This document shows positions 11,980-20,900 of a stretch of 64,000 bases of DNA, in pieces. The notes under the pieces are model-generated. The model saw nothing but the letters and a program-made list of their open reading frames with translations, was not told where the DNA came from and searched no databases. Origin of the DNA: Gnetum montanum (lineage: Eukaryota; Streptophyta; Gnetopsida; Gnetales; Gnetaceae); the NCBI GenBank assembly GCA_015680685.1, contig MNCI01026654.1:262370-326369 (forward strand), in the 5' to 3' direction. Made by a program: the position numbers and the translations under genes. How positions within the stretch are numbered: position 1 is the stretch's first letter; every line of letters begins with the position of its first letter.

Positions 11980-12191
11980 CAATCATCATCTCGGTGCCTT
12001 CATCCCATCTAAGATGTGATCTAGACAATGATTTACTATAGTCAGCTGTCTACCTGATACCATAGTCCTATAATGTAAATTTTTACTGTTCCCCCAAGTG
12101 TCATGTGTCTCAACATACCCCTTATAATCAAACCTATGACTTATAGACTGTAAGCCACATGCTCTAACCAAGTGAGCAATGCCTCACTGAT
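11980..12191 (-). mobile_element. tRNA-derived SINE, family S2 (212 bp)
   Basis: On the minus strand the head reads TTGCTCACTTGGTTAGAGC, a good RNA polymerase III A box, with a B-box-like GGTTTGATTATA about 30 bases on. The body ends GAGATGATGATTG rather than in poly(A). Flanks are a 14-bp target-site duplication, CCAGTTGCTAATAG (11966-11979) and CCAGCTGCTAATAG (12192-12205), with one mismatch. It lies just upstream of the first well-supported GHR exon, in intron 1 if the distant exon is real. It is not a functional tRNA gene: no acceptor stem is formed. Confidence 0.85.
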
Positions 12192-12205
12192 CCAGCTGCT
12201 AATAG

Positions 12206-12889
12206 AAGTAAATAATCAAAATATTTTCCTAATACATAATAACAAGACATCTTGCACAACCACCAATTTAAGTTACTCAGCCATTAGTACATATTATCAT
12301 ATTGGGTGTTAAATTTTAAGGATCTTTTAACATAAATAAAAGACAGATTAGCTTATAAATATATACAAGGATAATATGTTAACCAAACGGAGATAAAAAA
12401 GCAATCTAAGTCACTTTCTTCCCTTTAACATATTTTAAAATTTCATTGCAACCTTTATACATGCTTTCATTGGTTCATGCAACTTTACAGCAAGGAGATA
12501 ACTACAAATTGGATATCAGGCCATGTGCTTGAAAATAAATCAATCCTCCAATGATCTATTGGTTTTGGGTTGGATCAATTTCAAACCCTTCTAAAACAAT
12601 CTCAAATCCTAGGGACATATAATGACCTCATAAAAGAGCTTGCAGTATTCCAATTCTAATAATATGTTGCAAGAGGACATTCCCATAAGTAATGAACAAA
12701 AGACTTCTCCATGTTGCATATTGAATATCTTGGATCGCTGATATTCAAATGGAAGTGGCAAACCTTAATTGGGGAATCTTGATGTATCAAGTACCAAAGA
12801 AATGCTTAATCTTTAGAGGTATGGGTGAATTTCAAATAGTTTAAATTCTCTTCTTCTAGAGTTGCAAAGAGTGATCAACTCCTCATATC
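12206..12889. other. AT-rich sequence, nothing recognised
   Basis: No coding frames, splice-bounded exons or repeats identified between the two SINEs. Confidence 0.45.
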
Positions 12890-12903
12890 TAATTGAATCT
12901 AAA

Positions 12904-13070
12904 AAAGGATCATCACTCCGTAGCTCAATACTCATCCCGCCAAGACAGAGTCCCAAGAAGGTTGGTAGATAGGCAAAAGCCTAATCTCTTTTAAGTGGCT
13001 GTGCCCAGGCTCAAACCCAAGTTATGACTTGAGAAACAAGCACCTTACCATCACTCCAAGTGGTGGTCCT
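12904..13070 (-). mobile_element. tRNA-derived SINE, family S1 (167 bp)
   Basis: On the minus strand the A-box-like GGAGTGATGGTAAGG is followed by a B-box-like GGGTTTGAGCC at typical spacing. The tail is GATGATCCTTTTTT. A perfect 14-bp target-site duplication, TAATTGAATCTAAA, flanks it at 12890-12903 and 13071-13084. The same family occurs at 23989-24160 (plus) and, 5'-truncated, at 24403-24514. The perfect duplication argues for a fairly recent insertion. Confidence 0.88.
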
Positions 13071-13084
13071 TAATTGAATCTAAA

Positions 13085-14831
13085 CCAAATAGTAGTATCT
13101 ATACCTGTAGGAACTTCTTGACCTAATGTTTGAATAACGTTTACAAAATCATTCTTATACAAGGTGTTGAAAATTGGGCAAAGTAGGGTTTCTAAAATGA
13201 TCTTTGTTGAACCATCGGTGATCAGCTTAAGGGCATAGTGACTGTCCAGACAGTTTCAACACTGTAGCACTGTAAGGTATGCTTGTCAAAATAGAGATTT
13301 TTTTAGCACTGATCTTCATTAAATCGTTAATTCTCGCAGCAAAATTATAATTAGTAGTTGTTCAACTACGGAATGAAACAAGAAGAAAAAAAAACATTAC
13401 AAATACAGCCAAGAGTTTCAACAGCAAATTTGGAGAAATTTAAACAAATTGAGATTTTTATATTAGAATTATTTTTTTCAAAATAAAAAACCTTATAAAT
13501 GGCAAATAAAGCAAACTTAGAAAAAGAGGATTTATCATGAAAGGGATCATGCATTCTCACAGGGAAATATTGATCATCAATGGTGTTGTGCTTTATCAAA
13601 TTCTACAAAGGAAATGCTACATTTGTTAGATATTGTTTATATAAAGCTCCATGGTACGAAGTGGTATGGTTAAAAGCTGTAACTTTCGCATTACTGTCAT
13701 AAAATATCAAATAAATCTTTACATCTATTTATGCCCTCATGTATCTGAACGGAATAGGATTCTACCTGACATGTCGTGTCCTCTTTGATTTTGGAAAATC
13801 ATCCATGGAAACCCACTGTTCAGAAAGAAAATTTTAGTCACACAAGTGTTTGAAAATGTGCTTGGGTTCAGATTTTTGGCTTCAATCTTGACAATTGGGA
13901 TGACTGAATTTTCAAGAGTCTCATGGAACCTTTTGTTGTATACCTTTGGTGTGATAGACTTACAAGGTCATTATGCCTCCTAAAATATGCAAGGGTTTGC
14001 ATTTTGACAAAACAGGTAGAGACAGTTTCAAGAAGTAAAGAGTCTCAGTTAGCTGAGGGAGATATATAAAAGATTCATGTTCAATTTGAAATTTTTTTTT
14101 CACGAGCTCAATCCTAGCATGACAGTTCATCAAATGTATGCCATTTTAACTCCTATAATCAATATAAAAATTGTAATCATCAGTAGGTTTTAAAGGCTCA
14201 ATACTTGTACAATAACAATCAATTTCCATTTCTGAAAATGTAAATGCCGACACTAATGCTAAGAGCATTGTTGATAAGGAAGTTAATTAGGGAGATATGA
14301 CTGATAATAATTCTGTCATAACAATCCTTTACCAATTATATCCTTAACTAGTTCGATTTTTTCTCTTAATTATGAAAATATAATTCCTGTGGTAAAATTT
14401 CAGCAAAGGTTGAATCTTCAAGAGGAAGGCTCATGACTTTTTAGAATGAGATGTTATGTCAAAATTCAGGTTTGAAATTACTAGAGTGGAATGATTAAAA
14501 ATATCAGCAAATAATGTGAAAAATAATGGGAATGATATCGTGATGTTAACAAAGAACTTACTGAAATTTTTAACAAAAGTGATATTGTTGAAGATGAATT
14601 GTTTGACGATGAAGAATATCAATATAGCAAAGATGTATCAAATGTGAATTTGTAATATTTAATACAGAGTTCTAGTTCTACAAAGCAATTTATTCCTAAA
14701 GTTAGATAGGCAAATATTGGACAGGTAACGAAACAGAATAAATGAATGAAGAATTATTCAAAAGATCCAAAAATTCTCAATGTACTTGAAAATCAAAAAC
14801 CCTGTGTAGGAGCTAGTTCCGATGCATCAAA
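13085..14831 (+). pseudogene. Possible ORF1 region of LINE-2
   Basis: This precedes a recognisable LINE endonuclease and is about as long as a plant LINE ORF1. Between 13600 and 14030, plus-strand fragments such as FDFGKSSMETH and GMTEFSRVSWNLL faintly resemble DUF4283-type ORF1 proteins of plant L1 elements, but stops and indels break every frame. From 14031 to 14831 nothing specific is seen. The assignment rests mainly on position. Confidence 0.3.
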
Positions 14832-16137
14832 ATAAAGATAACTGCATGGAACTTGACGGGTTGTAAAAAGCCTTCAAGAATAGACACCATGATGAAGTGT
14901 TCTCATACAATAAAACCTAATGTGCTGTTTATTTTTGAATATAAATGTAATCTTCAATATATTCAAGATATCATAATAAAAGCCAAAGACCTGTTATGAG
15001 GTCTGCAATGACTAATCAAAGATTATTGGAATATGATACTAATTTGGAAGAATTTTAATAACATTACTATTCAAATTTCAAAGGGAAAAATAATTTCCTA
15101 CATGATTAGGGCTTACTTACCTTCAAATTTAATAGAAAAGGAGATTCTAGAATGATTTTCAAAATAACAAATGTCAATTTAAATGTCCTATTTTAATTGG
15201 AAGATTTTAATACAATACTTAAAGAACACAAAAAGAAAGGTCAGAAACAATGGTACACTAAAATTGTAGTACTTCGGAAATTCGTGAATGATTTTGGTCA
15301 GATAAATATTCTTCTTAAAGATTATGACTATACTTGGAGAAGTTAATGGCAAAATGATTATTTAATATTTTTCATAATTGACTAGTACATGGGAAATGTT
15401 AAATGGTTGGAAATTTTTCCCAAATTCAAAATGAAAAATTGATAAGAATTGGTTTAGATCATTGGCCTATTATTTTATTCTATGCTAACATGAAGCTACA
15501 TAAAAAAGAATATTTAGATTGAATAATGGATTCTTAGCTATTAAGAAAGAAATAGATAATCATACGGCAAACTAGTGAAAGCACTAATGCCCTTTGGTTA
15601 TAAACAGTTTATCTGTTTACCGAAAATAAAGAATATTAAAGCTAAAATTAAAATTTGGTTTGATACTTGCATGTTAAATTATCAGAGCAGAAAAAAGAAA
15701 ATATAGCAAAATTCTCAGGTTATTCAAGAAGCCATTAGAATTACAGTTGGTCCAAAGAAAATGATCTTTTAAAAAAAGGACAGTTGCTGATTTTCAAAAA
15801 CTTCAGAATTGGGAAAAAGGCTACTGGTTTCGTAGATCTAGAATTCAATGGATTAACAAGGGAGATGGTAACTATAATTTTTTTCACAGTAGCATCTAAG
15901 TATCATGCTCATAATAATATTAGGAAATTGATGAATGAAGATGGAGAAATAATGAAGGACAAAAAGATCGATAAAAGTGCAGTTAAATATTTCAAAACAT
16001 TAATTTTAATTCTAGTAGCTTCAAATGCTGAATTATTAAATAAAATACTTGATAATGTTGAAGCTAAGCTTACACAGGTTGATATTACATTTTAAAATAG
16101 TCATGTCACTAATGAAGAAATTAAAAAAGTTGTTTAT
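14832..16137 (+). mobile_element. LINE-2 (plant L1 type): endonuclease and linker, 5' part
   Basis: The frame at 14835 reads IKITAWNLTGCKKPSRIDTM, the start of an APE endonuclease ('MKI.SWN.RGL..P'). Later pieces match the order of the domain: EDFNTILKEHKKKG (the GDFN...EK.GG motif), NDFGQINILLKDYDYTW (DLG..G...TW) and GLDHWPII (the DH motif). At about 15808-15900 NWEKGYWFRRSRIQWINKGD leads into GNYNFFHS, the linker block before RT. From 15903 the text follows the 'E.I...A...YF..L' linker to about 16137, where a G/T-rich tract begins. Frames are broken by several stops and shifts. The element resumes at 19141. Confidence 0.75.
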
Positions 16138-16142
16138 GTAAG

Positions 16143-16276
16143 GTGTGGGTGGTGGTGTGGGGTGTGTGGTGGGGGGTTGTGTGTGGGGAGTGCGTGGGTG
16201 TTGTGGTGTGGGGGGAGGAGTGGTGGTGTTGGGGGGTGGGGTGTGTGGTTTGTGGGGTGTGTGGTGGTGGTGGGGG
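16143..16276. repeat. G/T-rich low-complexity tract (C/A-rich on minus)
   Basis: About 130 bases made almost only of G and T on the plus strand, with many runs of three to six G. It marks the 3' edge of the minus-strand LINE-3 and interrupts LINE-2. On the minus strand it would be a C/A-rich tail. The G-runs could fold as G-quadruplexes. The three overlapping plus-strand ORFs here are composition artefacts. Confidence 0.85.
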
Positions 16277-16299
16277 AGAAAAACCCCCATTGCCCTACA

Positions 16300-17926
16300 A
16301 GTCAAAAACCGGGGTGCCAATCAACCCACCAAAGCCATCCACATCCCCACAAGACAATATCTCCCCTAACCAATACCAGGGCAAAACAAAAACAAGTCCC
16401 TTGGACCTTTTGAAACGGACCCAACTATCAACAGAAAAATCAAAAAATTGACTCCCCTCTCACCAATCCAGACCTTGGACCAACCCTAAACCCTAAACCA
16501 AAACCAAACAAGCCAATCACAACCAAAAAGCAAGACAACAACTGCCAACCTCTCAAAGGTGTCTAGGCAGATGTGCACACTTACAATCAAGCCTATACTA
16601 CGAGTGCAACATATCAAGCCATGCATGATGCTCTTCAATATCAACGAACGCTGCCGCCTATTGAAATATCTTAAAGGCTTCAACCTTTCTTGCCTTGGCA
16701 GCTATAGTACCTTTATTGTCAAGATACAGCTTAACCAAAGCAAGCCAAACATGCTAACAAAGCTCCATCCATGTTGAATTACGGTTGATATGCATGCGGA
16801 CATAGGGACACTTCCCTTTGCGCAACCAAGTGATAGTATTTTGTTCATGAGCCCAATCCAGTTGTTGTTGGCATGCTTCGTCCCCTCGTTGCTCATTCTC
16901 CCACTGCTCATTAACCTCCCGCTCTAGCATCTACCACCAGAGCTCTTCCTACTACATCTCCTCCTTTAGCTCTCTATGGAGCTGGTCTTCCAACACCACC
17001 CTAGCAGCCACATTCTTAGTTGCCCACTATCGCCGAAGTTCTTCCACCATTTCCCGATGCTAGAGCTACAGCCCAACCAACTACCACTGGAACACCTCCT
17101 CCCTGGCAACCCACTTTGCTTCCCAAACCCTGTGCTCCTCATCGTGTGCCCTGAACGTAGCCTCCTCCCTAGCTGCATTAAGCCGCACTTGCATGGCGTG
17201 CAAACCTTCTCTCAACACAAATGCCTTTGGCACAAGCACTGGCTCCTAATCTTCCAACGCCAACATAGCACTACCTTGCTGAAGCCCAACTGCCACAACT
17301 GCTTCTAACTGCTTCCATCTGTTGTAGACAAAGTGGCAAGTTATAGTCACACCCTGCGTCATGGGCATCGGCCTAGCCACCCTCCACAGGGCGAGAATCA
17401 TACCCGAGTGTTGCCCAGGCCGCTGCCATCACAACGATGCCAAAAAAAACTCAACATGTTGACCCGCATCCCCAACCGCAGGCACTTAAGAAGGGTGAAG
17501 TGGATGCCCTAAAACTTCCACACATTCCCCATTTGTAAGAAAAAACACTCAATTAATTCCATCATCATTTGCCACAGAGCTGGCAACACTGATTTAGGGA
17601 CATGACTGCTAGCAGTCTACGGTACCAGTTCGAAGAAGAAAAATGGGGCATCTTGTAGTCCCCGTAGCATTGTAACCACAATCTCACTAGACACAGGCAC
17701 CCCCAAAAACACAACCAACGCTTCTTCCATGTGGTCGATCTTGACCCCATGAAACGTGGTAGAATCATTCTGCCAATTGGCAAAGAATTCATTGTCTAAC
17801 AAGATCGGGTCACCCATCAACAGTGGCAGAAATTCCACCCATCCAACTTGCCTAACCAGGTCCCATAGCTCTGCCCATCCCAAAAACCACATGCATGAAA
17901 GTTTGAAAGTGGGAGTCATGCCCATG
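16300..17926 (-). pseudogene. LINE-3 C-terminal region, coiled-coil-like, unrecognised
   Basis: Minus-strand frames continue for about 1.6 kb past the zinc domain. Readable parts include VTITCHFVYNRWKQLEAVV, LNAAREEATFRAHDEEHRVW, EAKWVAREEVFQW and LEDQLHRELKEEM, a Glu/Arg-rich stretch with heptad-like spacing, and later TWMELCxHVWLALVKLYLD and AFKIFQxAAAFVDIEE. Codon-like composition and GC match the RT part, so it seems to belong to the same element. I do not recognise a family. It could be a C-terminal extension, a second ORF, or a piece of another element fused by insertion. Confidence 0.45.
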
Positions 17927-18190
17927 CTAACAGTTGCCTCGCACCACAATCTCACTCCCTCCACAACCACATGCACTGATGGTGGTAATGGCACTTGTCA
18001 AAAAATCAAGTGGTTCCATGCCCTCCACAAACACCATAGAATGGCAGTGGCCTTCAAATCTTCGTTTAAATTTACAGGTGGGGGGTATTCCAACAACCCG
18101 CCACGTCTCCCTACTCAAGCAACATTCAAACATGAAGTGAAGCCACATTTCTGACATCTAGTTGCATGAGGGACACATGTCACTCAACCT
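17927..18190 (-). pseudogene. LINE-3 zf-RVT zinc domain
   Basis: On the minus strand a CPSCN motif (plus about 18160-18174) is followed after one stop by MSEMWLHFMFECCLSRETW. Together these give the CPxC...E..xHxxFxC...W pattern of the zinc-binding domain C-terminal to RT in plant L1 LINEs. Just upstream, damaged HGHPHACGVV matches the 'W...LPT...L..RG' lead-in. This domain is thought to aid RNA or DNA contact during target-primed reverse transcription. Confidence 0.75.
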
Positions 18191-18849
18191 TAATCCCCGT
18201 CTTCACAACTCCACATGCATGGGGATGGCCGTGTGATTAACCAGCCACAAAAAAATCTTTATCTTTTTTGGTAATCACCCTCGCCAAACTAGCAACCACC
18301 TAAGGACCACCGAATACTAATGCTTTATTATTTAAGCAAGGTTGCACAACCATAAATCCCAATTGATTCATGTGTTGCACATGGCAATGGAGGGATCGCC
18401 AAAGAATTGAATCATTAGGTGCCGCGGTCCATTGCTGGTATTTATTTCGCATGATGTGGACCCATGGCACCTGATTTGTATATGGCCTAGTCAACTTGTG
18501 AGCAAACTGTTGATGGCCCATAGTCACTATGGTTAGAAAATTTTAAAATTCCCATCTCACCACTTCCCTAGGTCGCACCATTATGTCCCATCCCACCAAA
18601 TGAAAATGCTGCCCCCCTTTTCCCCTGGACTAGATAAAACTGTGCATTAACTAGTCCACTTTGTTTCCAATATTATGGAGTGGGGAGGGGGGCCCAATAG
18701 ATGTCGTAAACCTAGCAATTGGGGAAAGCATAGTCGTGGCCAATAGAATCGTACCTTTTCTTGTTAGAAACTATGTCGTCCAATGCCCTAATCCATTGTT
18801 GTACCTACTATAGCAATTTGAGCCAAGCCCACCGTCTATTCCATGCAAA

Positions 18850-19137
18850 CATGGGGAATCCATGGTACACATCCTGATCAATTCCTAATAGGACCACCAA
18901 GGATTTAGATAATTCTTGCCTTCACTCATGTATCCGTGTGGGCCAGATAAAGGGCAAACTTGGTCCAATGCACCTCCAACCCGATCTCCCAAGCCATTCT
19001 TGCCATGGCCCGATCCATTGCCCTAGCCTATGGCACTGTAGCTCTGGTAAAGAGAATAGTGTCATCGGCATAATGTTCCACCATGCACTCAACCACAACA
19101 ATGTGGAGCCCCCACACCACAAGGAAAGCTTGTTACC
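18850..19137 (-). pseudogene. LINE-3 reverse transcriptase fragment (YADD)
   Basis: On the minus strand MVEHYADDTILFTRATVP contains the catalytic YADD of motif C, followed by a helix with AMARMAWEIGLEVHWTKFAL, the block that follows motif C in plant LINE RTs. Motifs A and B upstream are absent because the element stops at 19137. The forward ORF at 18938-19141 is a shadow. Confidence 0.8.
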
Positions 19138-19140
19138 CTA

Positions 19141-19560
19141 GCTAGGATATTACAATTAATCCATAATTGTCTTCAATTTATTCCACTATATTTAATATCG
19201 TGTCTTTGGATCCTAAATGATGTAGGAAAAAGATTCAAAAATTTGAATGTGATTTTCTTTCGTAAGATTTGGAGGAAGGCAAAGAATGTCATCTATTGGA
19301 TTGGGATACAATTTTTCATCCATCAAAACATGGTGAACTTGAACTTCAAAAATTACATCATTTAAATATAGCTCTTTTAGGAAAGTCAGCTTAGAGAATT
19401 ATGAATGAAAATGTCATGTACACTAAAAGTAATGAAGGCAAAATATTGGAAACATGCAGAAGATTTTCTGTAAGGATCACATTGTTGATGCTTTCGTAAT
19501 ATGGGCAAGATTTGAAAGTGTGTACATGAATGAAAAACCATTGCATGAAATCTCAAGATG
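19141..19560 (+). pseudogene. LINE-2, 3' part after the LINE-3 insertion
   Basis: The plus strand resumes with blocks that follow RT in plant LINEs: KECHLLDWDTIFHPSKHGEL and then LHHLNIALLGKSAxRIMNEN, followed by MKAKYWKHAEDF, matching 'W...C.PK..GGLG...L...N.ALL.KW.WR' and '...K.KYW'. Relative to the left part, about 400 codons covering the RT core are absent. LINE-2 therefore lost its RT at or before the insertion of LINE-3. Confidence 0.7.
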
Positions 19561-19650
19561 GTGAAGATTGGTTAATGGGAAAATAACATTTTTATAAAGT
19601 AGTAGAGGCTTATCATATTTACGCACTACTTTATGCATAAGTCAAGTGGA

Positions 19651-19724
19651 AAAAAAAGCTATTCACCAGAAAAAAGTGACTTTTGGGATTAGATTCACTT
19701 TCTTTTGGTGAATAGCTTCTTTTT
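19651..19724. repeat. Imperfect inverted repeat (hairpin)
   Basis: Left arm 19651-19679 (AAAGCTATTCACCAGAAAAA and on) and right arm 19694-19724 (TTTTGGTGAATAGCTTCTTT at its core) pair over about 28 bases with few mismatches around a 14-base loop. This could be a hairpin in an LTR or a small foldback element. No protein is associated. Confidence 0.7.
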
Positions 19725-20900
19725 GGTACTCTAGAGGTCAACAAAGTAACTTAATGGAGAAGTTACTAAATTTTTGGAAGATGGGTTGTCTAGCCTTTGC
19801 TTATTGTGTAAACTTTTGTGGACAAGTGCTTGGGATCTCCTTCATCCTATAAATAGAGTGGGGTTTGCTCTTCTTTTTCAACTTTTGCTAAGTGAGGGGA
19901 GAATATGCTAGTTTTAGGTGTGAGAAGTGAAAGAGAGGAGAATGTGTGAGGTTCTTCCTACCATGTCTTTTGGGCCGAGTATTGGGGGTTGTCTTCATGA
20001 TCTTTGTGAGCTTTTGTTCAAGGCATAAGCATCTAATCTTGCTACAATTGGTGGCCAATTTTGAAGACTATTGGGGCTGATTCTAGGGACTATCATTCTC
20101 TGATTTTCCTAAGGCTTTTGGCTGCACCCTGGGCTTACTGTTATGATCTGATTCTTGATGTTGTTGGTTAAGACACAATCTGACCTAATTATTAAGGCTG
20201 TTGATTGGGAAACAATATGACCTGATGCTTGAAGCTGCTGGTTGGACAACAATCCAAGTTGAAGTGTATTGTTCTTCCTCAAACTAATCAGCCCAATCAG
20301 AGAGGTGTGTGCTTCAAACCATCATTACATCCTAAATATTGACAGGTGTTTGCTATATTGGCTTAGATAAGTTAAGGATTATTTCATGAGGACATGTGGG
20401 ATTTCTTGTGAATTGTAAGTAGTGTATGGGTCATAATTCTGATTTTTGGCACACATCTATTGGGCTTATGAGTTAGCATTTTCTTTGTGTCATGCACTTG
20501 GTATTTTATGTTTCTGTGATCATTTTAAAAAAGTGCCCACATTATTCTATCCAATGTTGGTGATCTCTTGTGTGAGCTACAAGGGCTTAGTCCTTAGAAG
20601 TGTTAGATAGTGTTAGCCCCCATCATTTACCCAATTCTGGTTGGTGTTCTTCTTGTGTGGACTACAAGATGTTGTAAAGGTTTGAGGAACTTAGTGCATG
20701 ACAGTTGGATGCCCAAAGGGTCCATTGAGTATCCATTTAAAAATAAAAAGGAATTATGCATGTTGATGATTTTTGGTGTCTTTTGCATGATGTTAAGTGC
20801 ACATGTTTTGTTTGATTGAGCATTTTCATGGTCAGTTTCGGGGGGATTGTCAAGAGAGTTGTCATGTCCCAAATCATTGTTAAATAGTCCTTTGTTCAAG
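19725..20900 (+). other. Possible LTR-element remnant without coding capacity
   Basis: A promoter-like CCTATAAATAGAGTGG (about 19846) is followed some 200 bases on by TTGCTACAATTGGTGGCC, which looks like an LTR end with a primer-site-like start. A polypurine-like TTTCGGGGGGATTG at about 20846 precedes TGTCAAGAGAG. Two imperfect copies of an 80-90-bp unit lie at about 20540-20600 and 20620-20690. No second LTR was found, so this is at best a deleted non-autonomous element. Confidence 0.3.

Larger units (their letters stand above)
16277..19137 (-). mobile_element. GC-rich LINE, 5'-truncated, inserted in LINE-2 (LINE-3)
   Basis: A block with clearly higher GC than its surroundings, coding on the minus strand. 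The order from 19137 downwards is a partial RT with the YADD box, the zf-RVT zinc domain, then about 1.6 kb of further coding-like sequence with coiled-coil character, ending at the G/T tract. LINE-2 sequence lies on both sides, so LINE-3 inserted into it. The RT front part, endonuclease and ORF1 are missing, as in 5'-truncated insertions. Frames are broken by stops, many of them TAG or TGA where Trp, Gln or Arg would fit. Confidence 0.75.

Noticed and set aside
11985-12185. Possible tRNA gene
   Set aside because: Pol III boxes are present but no cloverleaf closes, and the unit is flanked by a target-site duplication, so it is a SINE.
16143-16451. Three overlapping plus-strand ORFs rich in Gly, Val and Trp
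   Set aside because: They are products of the G/T-rich low-complexity tract. The real coding sense here is the minus-strand LINE.
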